Positions 34,503 to 47,500 of a DNA stretch of 64,000 nucleotides are shown one piece after another. The notes under the pieces were generated by a model. It searched no databases and was not told where the DNA came from. It was given only the letters and a program-made list of their open reading frames with translations. This DNA is from Hirsutella rhossiliensis (lineage: Eukaryota; Ascomycota; Sordariomycetes; Hypocreales; Ophiocordycipitaceae), in NCBI RefSeq assembly GCF_020360975.1, contig NW_025408670.1, forward strand, positions 3,410,001 through 3,474,000, read 5' to 3'. Within the stretch, counting starts at the first letter, position 1. Every line of letters starts with the position of its first letter. The translations under genes were made by a program, and so were the position numbers.

Positions 34503-36471
34503 ATTTTAGCGTATTTATATATTTTATATATCTCTAAAAGATATCTTATTAATAAACTATAATTATAGCGGTATTTAAGTAGTATACTATAATTAGGTTT
34601 TAATAATATAACTTAGTTATTTAAGTAGCGTTAATTAACTTTTTAATAGTTTGGTTCTATACTTAAGTAGGGTTTCGAAAGTACTTATCCTTTAAACCTA
34701 ACTAAGAAAGTATTATATTATACTTTTATTTAGAAGTATATTATATAATCTAAGTAAATATATAATATCTATAAAATATACTTATAGTACTTATAAGTAA
34801 GTAGTATTTATAGATTATCTTTAAATTCTCCTTATAGTTACTATTCTTATTATAAAGCTATAAAGGTATTGACTATAGCAATAGCTATAGCGTAGTCTCC
34901 TTTATATAGTACCGGTTAATATTAAATTAATATAGCTTATTAGTTTTCTATAAGAATTTAAGGTATTTATTAGGTTTTAATTTTAAGTATTTCCTTAAAT
35001 TCTTTAAAGTATAAAGCGTATTTTCTAATTATAGTATTTTCCCTTAGTAGTAAGGGTAGTAGTATAAGTTCGTTCTTATCTTCTATTTCTTTAGGTATTT
35101 CTTATTCTTTAAAGCTTATATTATTAATACTTTATTATTCCTCTTTAGGTTATTATCTAAGTTTTATAAGTATAAGGGCTATATCTATATCTTCTTTATT
35201 ATATTATTTATAGACTACTTATTATTATTATTAATTTTTATTTTATATATCTTCTTAAAACTATTTACCGTTCTTTTTAATTTAGTTTTAAGAGACTCCT
35301 TTAAGATAAGGGTGTTTTAGTTTTATAAATTTAACTATTTTTATATTTTAAGATCCCTTTATTATATTATTATAAGAGTTTTCCTTAGTAGCTTTAAGAA
35401 CTATTTAGTACCGTTCTTATTACTTAAGTATACTATATATTTATTATTATAGTATATAGTCTAACTAAGGAGTTTATACTTTAGTTCTTATTTATTAATA
35501 GCGTTTAAGTATTTCTTACCTTTTAAGGCTAGTATCTAATAGGTTTTCTTCTCCTTATAAGGTTATTTATATTCTTTAAAGTAATATCTAAGTTTCCTAT
35601 AATTAAAATACTTTCCTTTACTTTTTTATATTATATCTAAATCTATCTTACCTAGGTTAGTTATATAAGTATAAGTAATAAGAGTTTCGCGCTTCTTTTT
35701 ATAGTTTATATATTAGTTATAGTTATTTTTATAAAAAGGGTTTTAGTTTCCTCTTCCTTATTTCTTTTCTTAGTATTACGTATACTATCTATTATCGATT
35801 TATACTACTATAGTAAAATAGTCTAAGAGGTTATTAAGTCGATTTTCCTTATAAAGCTTATCCTTAACTTCTTCTTTAAGCCTATCGTAGAATTATAATA
35901 TAAGAGGTTCGTTATCTTAATTAAGCTTTAAGGTAACTTAATAAAACTTTATAGTATAATTTAATACTAAGATCCTTTATTAAAGTTCTTAAAGTTTTTA
36001 TTTAGCTTTTTATTCCTTATTAGTTATTTTAAATACCTTTATAATAGCTTATTTAAATCCTTAGAAGCTAGTAAAGACTTTATCTATCTTATTATCTTAT
36101 TACGCTAGTTAGTTATCGAGAAAATCCCTTATAATAGGTTTAAACTAAGTAAGTACTATTTTAGATAAATAATTTCTTATATAAAGTACCTTTTTAACTA
36201 AGTCTAAGCGTTTTATAAGGTAAAACCGGTAGTAGGCCTTAAGTTAAGTAAGAAAGTCTTAAAGCGTACTATAAGTACTATCGAATAGTCCTAGCTATTT
36301 TAGTTTAACTACTTCTCTAAGGTCCCTAACTTATCTATTACCTCTTTTATTCCTAAATAACTATACCTTATATTAAAGGGTAATAATTTCGCGTATTATA
36401 TCCTAAGGCGATATAGTAGCTTTAAAGTTAGTTAATCTAGCTTACTATATAGGTATATTAATAGTTATTAT

Positions 36472-36949
36472 TCTCGCGAAGAGAGATACGAGAAGTATAT
36501 ATAAAATATATAAAGGTAAAAGTAAAAGTAAGGGGTTAGATAAGCAAGGCAGAGATATTTAATTCTTATAGGAGCAGTAATTATAGTAGGGGAGTAATTA
36601 TTCTATTGCCTTAATTCTCCTTCTTTCCTCTATCTAACGCCCCTCTTTATACCCGTTTAGTATCTTAATTAATAAAGAAGATCCTACTTAAAGAAGCTAC
36701 TAATATCCTTTTAACTACCGAGCTTTTTACCGGTTTTTTCCCCTCCTTTTTAGCCGTTACCGGTATATCCGTCTTATCTCTCGCTACCTCTATAAGAAGC
36801 TATCGCTACTTCTACTTCCCCTTATACCCTTACCCTCTTCTCTATACCTCTTTTTAGCTCCTTCTTTAAAACCTATTTTTTAGCTTCCTAGGTCCCTTAT
36901 ACTAAGAGATATCTCCGAGAACTACGAAATTAAGCCACGCTTCGCGATA
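36472..36949 (-). repeat. Left (3') LTR of copia C
   Basis: 478 bp, starting TCTCGCGAAG and ending CTTCGCGATA; pairs with 42313-42790. Confidence 0.85.
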
Positions 36950-39900
36950 CACCCCCTTAGCTATAGCCTGCCCTTATAGAAAGGGTAAAGCTAAATACCT
37001 AGGCCGGTAAGCGTATAGAGGAGGTCTTAGTCTATACTTATCCCCTACTCGAGAAATCTAGGTTTTAGCCCCGGGCTCTTTTAGACCTACTTTAGGATAA
37101 GGGGCCTTAAGGAGGATATTAAGTCCTATAAGAAAAGGGGGCTTCTCTAAGGATAAGTCCTTAAAAAGGGGGCCTTTAAGAAGAATAAGTCCTAATTAAG
37201 CTAGGGGCCCTCCTTTAGGATAAGTCCTAATTCCTCTCTTTAGCTATAGACGTCTCCTTCCTCCTACGTCCTATTAGCTCTTCTCGTAGACTCTTAAGGC
37301 TAGCTTCTAAGGATAGCTTTTCTCGAACGTCTTCTAGCCTAATTTGCTATAAAAAGACAGCTAGCTTCTACTTCGGTAAGGGCTTCGTAAGACCGTCGGC
37401 TTTTATCGATACCGTTAGAACCTAACGGACGGAAATAAGTCCCCTTTAGACCTCTTAGCGTAACTAATACTAGTAGATATCGATATACTATAGCTAGGTC
37501 GATAGCTTACTATTTTCCTTCGTAAGAATCTATATAGTCTATGTATTATCGTATTCTATAGCTAATAGGGTCGGGATTTATAGTCGTAGAGATATTAGTA
37601 GCTAGCTAAGGAAAATCGCTTCCTTTAATGCTTCTAAAAGAGCTAGTAGCTCTGCCTCCGTGCTTAATATAGTAATAGTAGCTTACTTCGAAGCTCTCTA
37701 AGCAATAGTTCCTCTAAAAAGGGATATAATATACCCTTATAAGCTCTTTCTATCTAAGGAATTGTCTATAAAGGACGAATCGCTTAAATAAAGGAAGATT
37801 TCGGTAGCTAATTTCCTTCCCTACCCTCCTAGGCGTAGACTATATAACCTCGTTAAATAGAGATAAAGGATTGCTTAGTCTACTACTTCTTAGTACCTAG
37901 GGCTAGGATTCTAGTTATGCCTAGCTAGCTAGGAGACCGTAAAAGAGATATCTAGTTTAGTAGAAATAGCTAAAAAAAGCAAGGAGCCTACCTTTTATTA
38001 ATATTAATATTTCTCTTACTCCCTAGCTTAAAAGGATAGTTTAGGTAAAAGCTCTTCGTTTAATATAGGCGTAGAGGGAAGCTACTTATCGAGGGAATTA
38101 AAAAGGAATTTATAAGCGACCTTATCGATATAGGCGTCTTAAGTAAGCTAGATAGTCCGTTAGGACCTATTTTAAAGGATTTATATCTCTAGGAACTACT
38201 TTAGCTCCCCTAGCCTTATTATCTTATACCTTTATTATAGGCCTTATATAGCCTCCCTAGTAGTAGCTTCTTCCTCTTTTAGGTAGGCCTAGATAATATC
38301 GTCGATATAAAAGAAGACCGTGATTTTACCCTTCTATATTATATATAGTTCCTAAGGGACTTTCGTAAAGCCTAGGGCTTTAAGGGAACCTATTAAATAC
38401 TATTGCTAAAGAAGGGGTAATCTTCGTAGTCCGTATAGAGCTTTCCTAAGCTATAGAACCTTTCCTAGTTATTAGAAACTAAGAGAAAGTTATATATAGA
38501 TAACTTCTTCTTCCTCGAGAGGGTAGTTAACGAAGGCGTTAACTATATCTATCTAATTAAGCTCGAGGTCGAATTCTGCTACTATAGCTATAAGGGTCCG
38601 AAAAGACATCCCTGCTAGGGTGGTTGCCCTAGTAAGTAGATCCCCCTTTTCCTATTAATTCTCGTAGATAACTAGCCGGGCTTTATACTTTTAAAGGAAG
38701 CTATATTTATTAGTCTTATAGATAAAGACCTACTTATAGCTAAGGACCTATTTTCCTCTTACCTTTTCCTTAAGGACCTCTTCGAAAGACCCTATCTCCT
38801 CGTATAAGGCTAGGTAGTCTTTCTAGGCCTAGAAAAACTAGTCTTTAAAGGGGTGTTTTTCTAGCTACTTCTAATTTACTAGTAGATCTAGGAGGTCTCT
38901 TTTATATACCTTCCTTACTAATAGAGGCTTAAAAAGCCGGCCTGCTATAAATGCTCCGTAGGAACTGTCTTTTATAGGCGTTAAATAGAAGTCGGAAAAA
39001 CGATTAAAATAAGGGAGTAATTAGTCTTCTTTTATATCGGGCCCTATACCTTCCTTTGCTTCTCGAAGTAGGGATAAAAAGGCAGCTAGGTAATCCTTTA
39101 AGAGAGGTGCTTTTCCTACCCCCTTAGGGGTTAAGACGGGAAGACTAACCGAAAAAGCTACTTTTAGATCTTCTTCTTATTCTATAAGAGGAGGCGTAGG
39201 GAGGCAGGTATATTCTAGCTCTACCGCTTTCCTATAGTCTCCTTCTTTATCTAGATTATTTATTCTAGCAGCTTCCTCTTCTTCTTCGAAGTCGGCGTTA
39301 TCCTCGACTACTTTAACGTCGGTTTCTTCCTTTATTTCCTTGTCTAGGACCTCTTCTTAAGACTATTAAGAAGGGGGGATTTAAATCTTCTATATTAGCT
39401 AACGTTATAAGAGTAAGAGGGGCTATTAATCCCTCTTTCCGTCGAAGAAGCTAGATTCGTCGAAAATTATATTCCTAGTCGAAATAACCTTCTATAAAAG
39501 AGGAATCTAGATCTAAAAGATATTCGTAGAATTATAACTAACGAGGTAACTAATAAAGGCTCTAGGATTAAGCTTTCTTTTCTTCTTCCTTTTTAGCTGC
39601 GTATTAGCAGTTATAGCGTATACCTTATAGCCGTAGGCACGAAGGTAGTCTAGCGAGGCCCTCTTCTTTATAAAGAGCTCGATAAGGGATTTCTAGTCTA
39701 TTCCTTAGTTTAGTTCCCTAGGGTCCTTAGGGTCCCTAGGGGTCCGGTTCTATAGGTAATAGGCGGTCTTAACGACTTCCCTCTAAAGGTCGTATAGAAG
39801 CTTTATAGTAAGTCTTATTATACGGGCCCTTTCTATTATAGTACCCCTTAATCTTTCTGCCCCTCCGTTCTAGGCCTAGGTATTTAATGCTAACGGTAGG

Positions 39901-42312
39901 GGTAAAATGCCCCTTTTTCGAAGCTAATTTAAGATATCCTTTATAAATAGCTCTACGTTAGACTATATCTTCTTTACCTCGTAGCTAAAGTAGGAATTTA
40001 TCTAGTTAACGAAGTCTTAGAAGGTAGACTAGTTATACTTACTTAGGTAGGTCCGTAAGAAATAAGGGAAAACTATCCCTAAAAAAGCGTCTAGAAAAAA
40101 CATTACCCTAACGAAGCTTTCCTAGTCCCTAGAGACGTCGGTCTAGTCGACCTAAATTTCCTTATACGGCTGGTCCGGCTATATTAGGGTCCGTCTAGAA
40201 ATTCGTCTCCTAGTCTTCCCTTAGCCGTAGTATTTATATTCGACGGTCTTTAGGCCCCTTATTCGTACGCCCTATTATTAGCCTAGCTTATATAAAGCTA
40301 GGGGGCCCGGGTAACTAGGTCGTGCGTGCTAAAGAAGACCGTTTCCTTAGGCTGCTAGAAGAGGGTCCTTTAAACCTACCCTCCTTCGAGTAAGGAAAGC
40401 TAACTTCTCGAGAGATTCCTTCCTAAGGATAGGTCGGAATTTAAGAATAAATTAACCGAATTTTTCCTCGATAAGCCCGATAGTTTAATTCTTTTAGACT
40501 AGCCTTATAGGCTTAGACGTTATATCTTAAAAGATCCCTTCCTTTTAAAGAAAGCGGAAGGAAATTAGGCTCGTTAAAAATCGAGGGTAAAAAGCTACCC
40601 TTTTTCGTCGAAGAATTTATATAGACCTATTAGGTAATTTTATCGTAAAATTTACCCTTCTATATCCCTCTATCTATACGGTTAATTCCCCGGCAATAAG
40701 ATATTCCCTCTATACCTTCTTAAAGGACCGGAATCGTAAGAGTATATTATAGATATTAAGGGAAGCACTAGAGTTAAGGATAGCTGATTTTCGTAGGGGA
40801 TAGTCGGAGGGTCCTAACGGTTAGTTTTAGCCTTATTAATCCGTAGGGAAGATAAAGGCCGGATTTACTATACTAACGATTTTTCCTTGAATTTATAGTA
40901 GCGGCGTTAATTACTATTTCCTAGTAGCCCGAATCTCGTCTATCTACTTCTATAGCGAGGGGTCCTCCTTAAAAGACTATTATATCGTTTCTTATAGCCT
41001 CTTTAAAGGGTTAAATCCTTTAGGTCGGTTTTCCTCGAAGACCTACTAGTATTATAATAATTAATAGCCTAGGGATTTATAGGCTAGGCAGCTGTTTTAC
41101 TTAGTCTTTCGTTTCTTCGAGGAATCCTCGTCCTAATCTAGAAGGTCTACTTAAAAACCTCCCCTTTTTACCCCTTATTAATAATTTTAACGAAGAGGTT
41201 CGATTTCGACTAGTTCCTTAATTTTTCGACTAACGGACTAAAAGGTCTATTAGGGGACTAGTCGGTCCGGTCTAACTAACGGGACCGGGGCCGGGCCTAG
41301 AGTAAGAGGCGGAGCCGGGACCGGGGCAGCCGTTAAAGACGGGGTTAAGGCTCTCGAGGGAGGAGGAGCTAAAGGAGTAATAGCCGTAGCAGCAGCGGGA
41401 GCTATAGCAATAGGGGCTGCAGCAGCTATAGGGGCAGTAGGTCGAGCCGTCTAGGTCGAGTGCTATCTATAAAGGAATAAGACTGCTTACTATTATACTC
41501 TAGTAGCCTCTTTATTTAGTTCCCAGCTAGCTTCTCGAAAGATAGTTAAGTAACCGTTACTAATAGGCTTTATTAGCAGAGATATATCCTATAGCTACTA
41601 GCCGGAAAGAGCTTCTATAAGGAAGTATTAATTAGCTTCCTCGAGGATTTCTTCCTACGTAGCTAGCTACGACGAAGCTAGTAGGTTTCTAGCAGAGAAG
41701 GCTCCTAGATATACCGTATAGGTCTTCCTAATATAGTTAGTTATATAGCCCCTCGAGGGAGCTATCGAGGTCTCGAGCTTTAAAAGCTACTACCTAGGAG
41801 TCTCTTCCTCTTATAGAGAGATTAGCTTTATAGTACTAACGGATTCCGTTATTACTATACGAGCAGTAGTTAGTAGCTTTATCTTATAAAGGTATTCCTT
41901 TTAGTAACTCTTATAGTTACCTAAGGTAGTAGAAAAAGCTCTCTATTATATAGAGGTTAGCTCGGAGAAGAGGGAAGCTCCTTTTATAAATTCCGTTGCC
42001 CTAAGATAAAGAAAGGGCTTAAGAGGGTCCTACTTATTAAAGAAGACTAAAATATAGATAGTTCTATCTATACGAGCCTATAGCTCTTTTACCTACTTAT
42101 CCTAATCTTAGGGCTCTATAAGAATCGTCCTATAGACTATAAGGATAGTAAAGGAGTCGGTTTTTATTATTATTACGGGGAAGGGTAGAAAAGTTAGGTA
42201 AAAATCGGCTTTTCTAGTAAGAGGGGTAAAAGGAAGCTACGAGGGATATAAGAAAGGTACTTTTTATAGCAGCTAGAAGGTATAGGAATTCTATTCCTCC
42301 TAAGCTTATAAC

Positions 42313-42790
42313 TCTCGTAAAGAGAGAAATAAGAAGTATATATAAAATGCATAAAGGTAAAAGTAAAAGTAAGGGGTTAGATAGGTAGGGCAGAGATATT
42401 TAATTCTTATAGGAGTAGTAATTATAGTAGGGGAGTAATTATTCTATTACCTTAATTCTCCTTCTTTCCTTTATCTAACGCCCCTCTTTATACCCGTTTA
42501 GTATCTTAATTAATAAAGAAGATCCGGCTTAAAGAAGCTACTAATATCCTTTTAACTACCGAGCTTTTTACCGGTTTTTTCCCCTCCTTTCTAGCCGTTG
42601 CCGGTATATCCGTCTTATCTCTCGCTACCTCTATAGGAAGCTATCGCTACTTCTACTTCCCCTTATACCCCTACCCTCTTCTCTATACCTCTTTTTAGCT
42701 CCTTTTTTAAAACCTGTTTTTTAGCTTCCTAGGTCCCTTATACTAAGAGATATCTCCGAGAACTACGAAATTAAGCTACGATTTATAATA
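42313..42790 (-). repeat. Right (5') LTR of copia C
   Basis: 478 bp, more RIPed than its partner at the outer end. The end is fixed by the ATTAT duplication that follows. Confidence 0.82.
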
Positions 42791-42841
42791 ATTATATTAC
42801 TTAAAGTAACGCGGTATTATATTAAATAAGAGCTTTTAATA

Positions 42842-43016
42842 TATAACGACTAGTATTACTCCTAAGGGATAAACCTATTAAGGGGTTTATATTAGTAAAT
42901 ATAATAGGGCGTGGTCTAAGTAATAATATATATATTACGTTATTAATAAGTTAGAGGTTATAGACTATAGACTATAACTAGGTAATTAAAATTAAAGATA
43001 AAATTATAATAAAGAT
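42842..43016 (-). repeat. Partial 5' LTR of gypsy D1
   Basis: 175 bp matching the first part of the D2 LTRs at 49652 and 59730 (starting TATAACGACTAG). Identity breaks off at 43,016, where a tRNA-like sequence begins. Confidence 0.75.
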
Positions 43017-43892
43017 TACCCTTATAGTATAGTAGTTATATACCTAGGAAGCCTACTAGCTATAACGCTAGAGTTAGTTCGAATCTAGCTAAGGGTATAA
43101 TCGATTTTTAGTCGGACTAGTAAACTACGCTAACCTACTTATTAATTAGCTAATTAGCGCTTTTAGAAGCGCTTATAAATATACTAGCAGTCTAGCCCTA
43201 CTATAAGTAGGCTGGCCCGGACCTCGCCTACCTAGACCTAGCGACGAATTCGTTAGGACCTCCCCCTAACCCCGGTCCGGGCCCCCCGACTAGGAAAATA
43301 AAAACCTAGGGCCGATACTAGTAACTTAATAAGTACGGCGCGAAGCCGGTACAATAACCTAACTACCGGCCTAGCTAAAGGCCGGCATTAATAAAAATAG
43401 CCCGCTAAGCCTTATAGTAGAAAAATAAGGTAGAGCCTAGGAAGATATCGTTATAGGATAAGGTTAGAGATAATTATATAATTAACTATTAACCGTTAAC
43501 TAAAAAAAACGCTTATACTACCGATTAATATTATATACCCCGCGTATATAAAGAAGTTACTTTCTAAGGTTACTTTATAGTAAGGCTAATATAATTCCGA
43601 CTAACTATAACGATACCTAAGATAGCTAGCGTAAGATTCTTATATATTATAACCGCGACCTAGTATAAGGGCGGACTAGCTATAAAAGAAGGGAGGGTTT
43701 TCCTTTAAGTACTTTATTTTTTCCCTCTTATTTAACGTCGAAGTTCTAGATACCTTTAAATAGGTTACTTATATAATCTTAATAATAATAATAATAATCT
43801 ATAAAAGGGAAAAGAAAAAGAAGTATAGGCCTAGCTTATATAAGCGTAGAGGCCGCTTATATATAGACTTAGCCTAGACCTTAGTCTAGGTA
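43017..43892. other. Left part of repeat H: unclassified RIPed sequence with a GC-rich patch
   Basis: It starts with a tRNA-like segment, then has a patch rich in CCCGG words near 43,200-43,330. Its last 100 bp (43795-43892) match 63845-63935 near the right edge of the window. The chromovirus E insertion interrupts it at 43,892, and its continuation resumes at 62,235. Confidence 0.5.
43018..43097 (+). other. tRNA-like sequence, RIPed
   Basis: Ends ACCCTTA and TAAGGGT can form a 7-bp acceptor stem with a discriminator A. GTAT/ATAC can form a D-stem around an A-box-like AGTAGTTA. AGTTCGAATCT fits a B-box with a TTCGAAT loop and a 5-bp T-stem with one G-T pair. The region between does not fold into a normal 5-bp anticodon stem with a 7-base loop, so this is a decayed tRNA or a tRNA-derived SINE/element end, not a working tRNA. 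Confidence 0.4.
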
Positions 43893-44149
43893 TATAAGAG
43901 CGCTACTAAGAGGTATAGGCTAATAAAGTACTTAGGTACGTAGTACTAATATATTAGTAGGGTATTAGTAGGGAATCGTGCCTACCCTACTTATATATTA
44001 TAGACCTCTTACTACTCTAACTAAAGAGGAAAAATCCCTCTTTTAGTAAGCTTTAGTCTTATAACGAGGAGAATATAATATATATAGCGTAGTACCTCTA
44101 GCTATCTCTACTACCTAACTAATTATACCGTAATACGTATTCCCTTATA
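43893..44149 (+). repeat. 5' LTR of chromovirus E
   Basis: 257 bp starting TATAAGAGCG (a RIPed TG start is likely) and ending CCCTTATA. Its partner is at 61978-62234. Confidence 0.75.
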
Positions 44150-44559
44150 ATTTCTAAAGCTTCTCTTTTTAGTTACCTAGTAGAGATAGCTACTTAGAGA
44201 AGACTATCTAACGCTCCTATAGCGCGACGTAGTAGTTAACTAGTTAAGGCCTCTTTATTACGTATATTAAGTATCTACTTAGGAGATAAAGAACTAGAAG
44301 ATATATCCTTAGAATAAACCCTTATTATAGACGATATTTTAACTATATCGAAGATATTACTACTTATAAGCGTAAGGCTATTAACTTATAAAGAAAAGCT
44401 TACGGCCCTATAAGCGCGTATTAAGGAGCTAAAGAAGATAAAACGCCTATAAGACCGCGTTATATAATTAAAGGAGGAAATTACTAAATATACTAGTGCT
44501 ATCGCTATCTATTTAATAAAGCGTCGACGGTCCTACTCCCTTAAATTAGACGGTAGTCG

Positions 44560-47500
44560 CGGTAGCGAGGTTAAGATTAAAAACATCGCTTAATTATATT
44601 AACCTACTAATATATAAAAACGTTTAAACTAAACTTACGATCTAAAGGATGCCTTTAAGGCAGCGCTTAGACGCTTTTATCGCAATAAAATAAAGATCCT
44701 CTACGCGGTAGATTATATATATAGTGACTATAAAGTAAGATAGCGCTAATACCTTAAAGAATAAACGCTAATTAACTAAACTAAATATAGTATAGATTAA
44801 GTATACTTTAAGGAATAAATACTTATCTTAATTAAGGATACTATAAATAAGGAGATACTATTAGCGATATAATTAAAGGAGGCTTACTAATAAGAAGGCT
44901 AGTCCCCCTTAGAGTTTAGCTTATACCTTAACTCCTTAAAGAGGTATTTCGAACGCCTATTAAAAAAGGCGCGTACTCTTACGTTTTTCGCTAAGCTAAA
45001 GCTATAACTTTAAGACTAAATTAACCTGTATTTAATACTTATTTATACCTATTAATAGGAAGAGCTTATATAAGTCGCCTAATAATATTAAGATACTACT
45101 ACTAATAAGAGGCAACGTACTAATATTACTTTTACCCTTAAAGGAACCGGGAATAGAAGTAGTACTATACCCTAAGGTAGTAGGTATAGGGGAAGGAATT
45201 AAAGAGGCCGATAAGCTAGGCTAAATCGTTAAGAAAATACTATCGATTCGACTAATAACTAGTAAGCTAGCGATATACTTACTAAGGGCTAAACTAAAAG
45301 ACGTTATCGAGGAAGAGGATCTTTTACTTAATTAGGAATTATATATTTCTAATATAATAAGCTAGGATACCTATCTATAAAATATACTAATTCTTTAAAG
45401 GTAGAAACCTTAGTAAAGACTCTTAGACTTAATACTATAAAATAAGGAAAAGGTAAGATATTAGGGTAAACGCCTCTCCCTTAGTAAACTTAATACCTAT
45501 AGAATAGTTACTTAAAACTCTTATAACGATATTAAGGTAAAACCCTATTAAAGTCCCTATATACTTAGATACTTATAGTACTATTAACCTTATAGACGTA
45601 TACTTTACCTAATAATAAGGATTACTATAAGTAGCGCTATTATACCCTAAGTTATTAAGGCTTAGTAATAGTAAGGTAAAGGAGTATAGAGTATAGTTAG
45701 TACCGCTTTAAATAATAAATATAAGAGGCACTAAAAAGATAATTACTTATTTCTATATTAGTACCGATAAGTTAACGCTAAACGATTAAGTACTAATCCT
45801 TTTATTAGTTACTACCTTAGAGGATAAATATATCTATATTATCCTATAGAAATAATAGTAGTAGTTTAAGTATTAACTAAGTAGCGAAACCCTATAGAAT
45901 CCTTATAGATTCCTTTAAGAATATAAGAATAAGGCAAGGGTATATATAATAGCGCTTAATCCTAAGCTAATCCCGCTACTAAATAAAGATAAGGATAAAG
46001 GGATTTTATAGGAAGAATAAGCTAAAATCCTACTAACTCTTTACTAGTTTAAAGATACTTTCTTAGCTAATAAATCTAATTTATTATTAGCTAAAAAGGG
46101 AACGGATTACTTAATTAATTTAATCCTTAATATAGAACCTTCTTATAGACCGATTTACCCTCTATTATAAAGGGAACTCTAAGTATTACGCGACTAGATC
46201 TAAGATATAATAAAAAGGAAAATAATCTAGGAATTAAAAAGCCTAGCTAGGGCGCCTATCCTTTTTATTTTAAAAAAGGATAGTACCTTATAGCTATATA
46301 TAAACTACTAAGGACTTAACTAGGTTATATAAAAGAATCGGTACCCTTTACCCCTTATTTTAGAGATTATTATCCGCTATTAAGGAGCTAAGTATTTTTC
46401 TAAGATTAATATATAGAATATATATTAATATATTTAAATTTAGGAAGGAGATAAATAAAAAACCGCTTTCTAAATATATTATAGATATTTCGAATACCTA
46501 GTAATGCCCTTTAGACTTACTAACGTACTAGCTATATTTTAGAGCTATATTTATTAGGCGCTTAAGGGGCTTATAAATATAATCTATATAGTCTACCTTA
46601 ACGATATCCTTATATACTTTAAGATAAAAGAAGAATATACTAAATACTTAAGATAAGTAATAGAAAGGCTAAGGGCTATAGAGCTCTATATAAAACTATT
46701 AAAGTATATCTTCTATTAATAGTTAGTTAAGTTCCTTAGGTTTATATTATCTATTAATAAGGTATCGATAGACCTTTAATAGGTAGAGGCAATAGCCTAA
46801 TAGCCTAAACCTATAACCTACTATAATATTTAGGTTTTCCTTAGGTTTTATAATTTTTACCGACGATTTATATATAGGTACTTAGGAGTTATAGCGCCCT
46901 TAACTATATTACTAAAGGGGAGTAAGAATAGGAAGAAGCTAGGGAGTATAGAGCTAAACCTTACTAAAAGGGTAGCGTTTTAGGCTCTTAAGGATGCTTT
47001 TTAAGGAGCCCTACTCCTTTAATATTACGATCTAGAAAGACGTATTTATATTAAAATAGATATATCGTAATTCGCGATAATAAGGATTATCTCTTAACCT
47101 AATAATAAAGGGCGTTACTATCTAATCGTATTTTACTTAAGGAAGTTTACTAAAGCTAAACTTAATTATAGTATTCTAGACTAAGAACTCTTCGCTATCG
47201 TTAAGTTATTTAAATACTAGTAATATTATATTAAAGGGGTAGCGTATAAAGTAAAGGTATTATTAGACTATTATAACCTCTAGACGTTTATACGCTAGAC
47301 CTCCTTAAATAAGAGGTAAGTAAGATAGTATATATATTTAATACTATTTAACTTTACGATTAAGTATCGTATAGGTAAATCTAACCTAGTAGACGCGCTA
47401 TTAAGAATACCTAGATATAAAGGCGAGAACCCCCTATCTATAGAACTATTATTAAAGCTATAAGCGAAACTAGCTACTATTAATATTATATCTATATAAA

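Larger units (their letters stand above)
36472..42790 (-). mobile_element. Copia-type LTR retrotransposon C, complete with TSD, RIPed
   Basis: A 6,319-bp element with 478-bp LTRs (36472-36949 and 42313-42790) and ATTAT duplications at 36467-36471 and 42791-42795. It is nested in gypsy D1. Gene order is the same as in B. The right LTR terminus reads CGATTTATAATA where B has CGCTTCGCGACA: the differences are RIP-type transitions plus one C to A. Coding frames are destroyed by stops, and RIP is intermediate to heavy. Confidence 0.88.
24665..43016 (-). mobile_element. Gypsy-type LTR retrotransposon D1, truncated at both ends and split by copia B and C
   Basis: Three blocks, 24665-28148, 34503-36471 and 42791-43016, are collinear with the intact copy D2. 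Integrase, RNase H and reverse transcriptase remnants occupy the left block; the RT active site YLDN (from YLDD) is at 26259-26270 on the minus strand. Gag lies in the middle block. The right block ends inside the 5' LTR (42842-43016, 175 of about 450 bp). Identity to D2 ends at about 24,665 on the left, so the 3' part of pol and the 3' LTR are missing. All frames carry many stops of the TAG/TAA kind expected from RIP. Confidence 0.8.
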
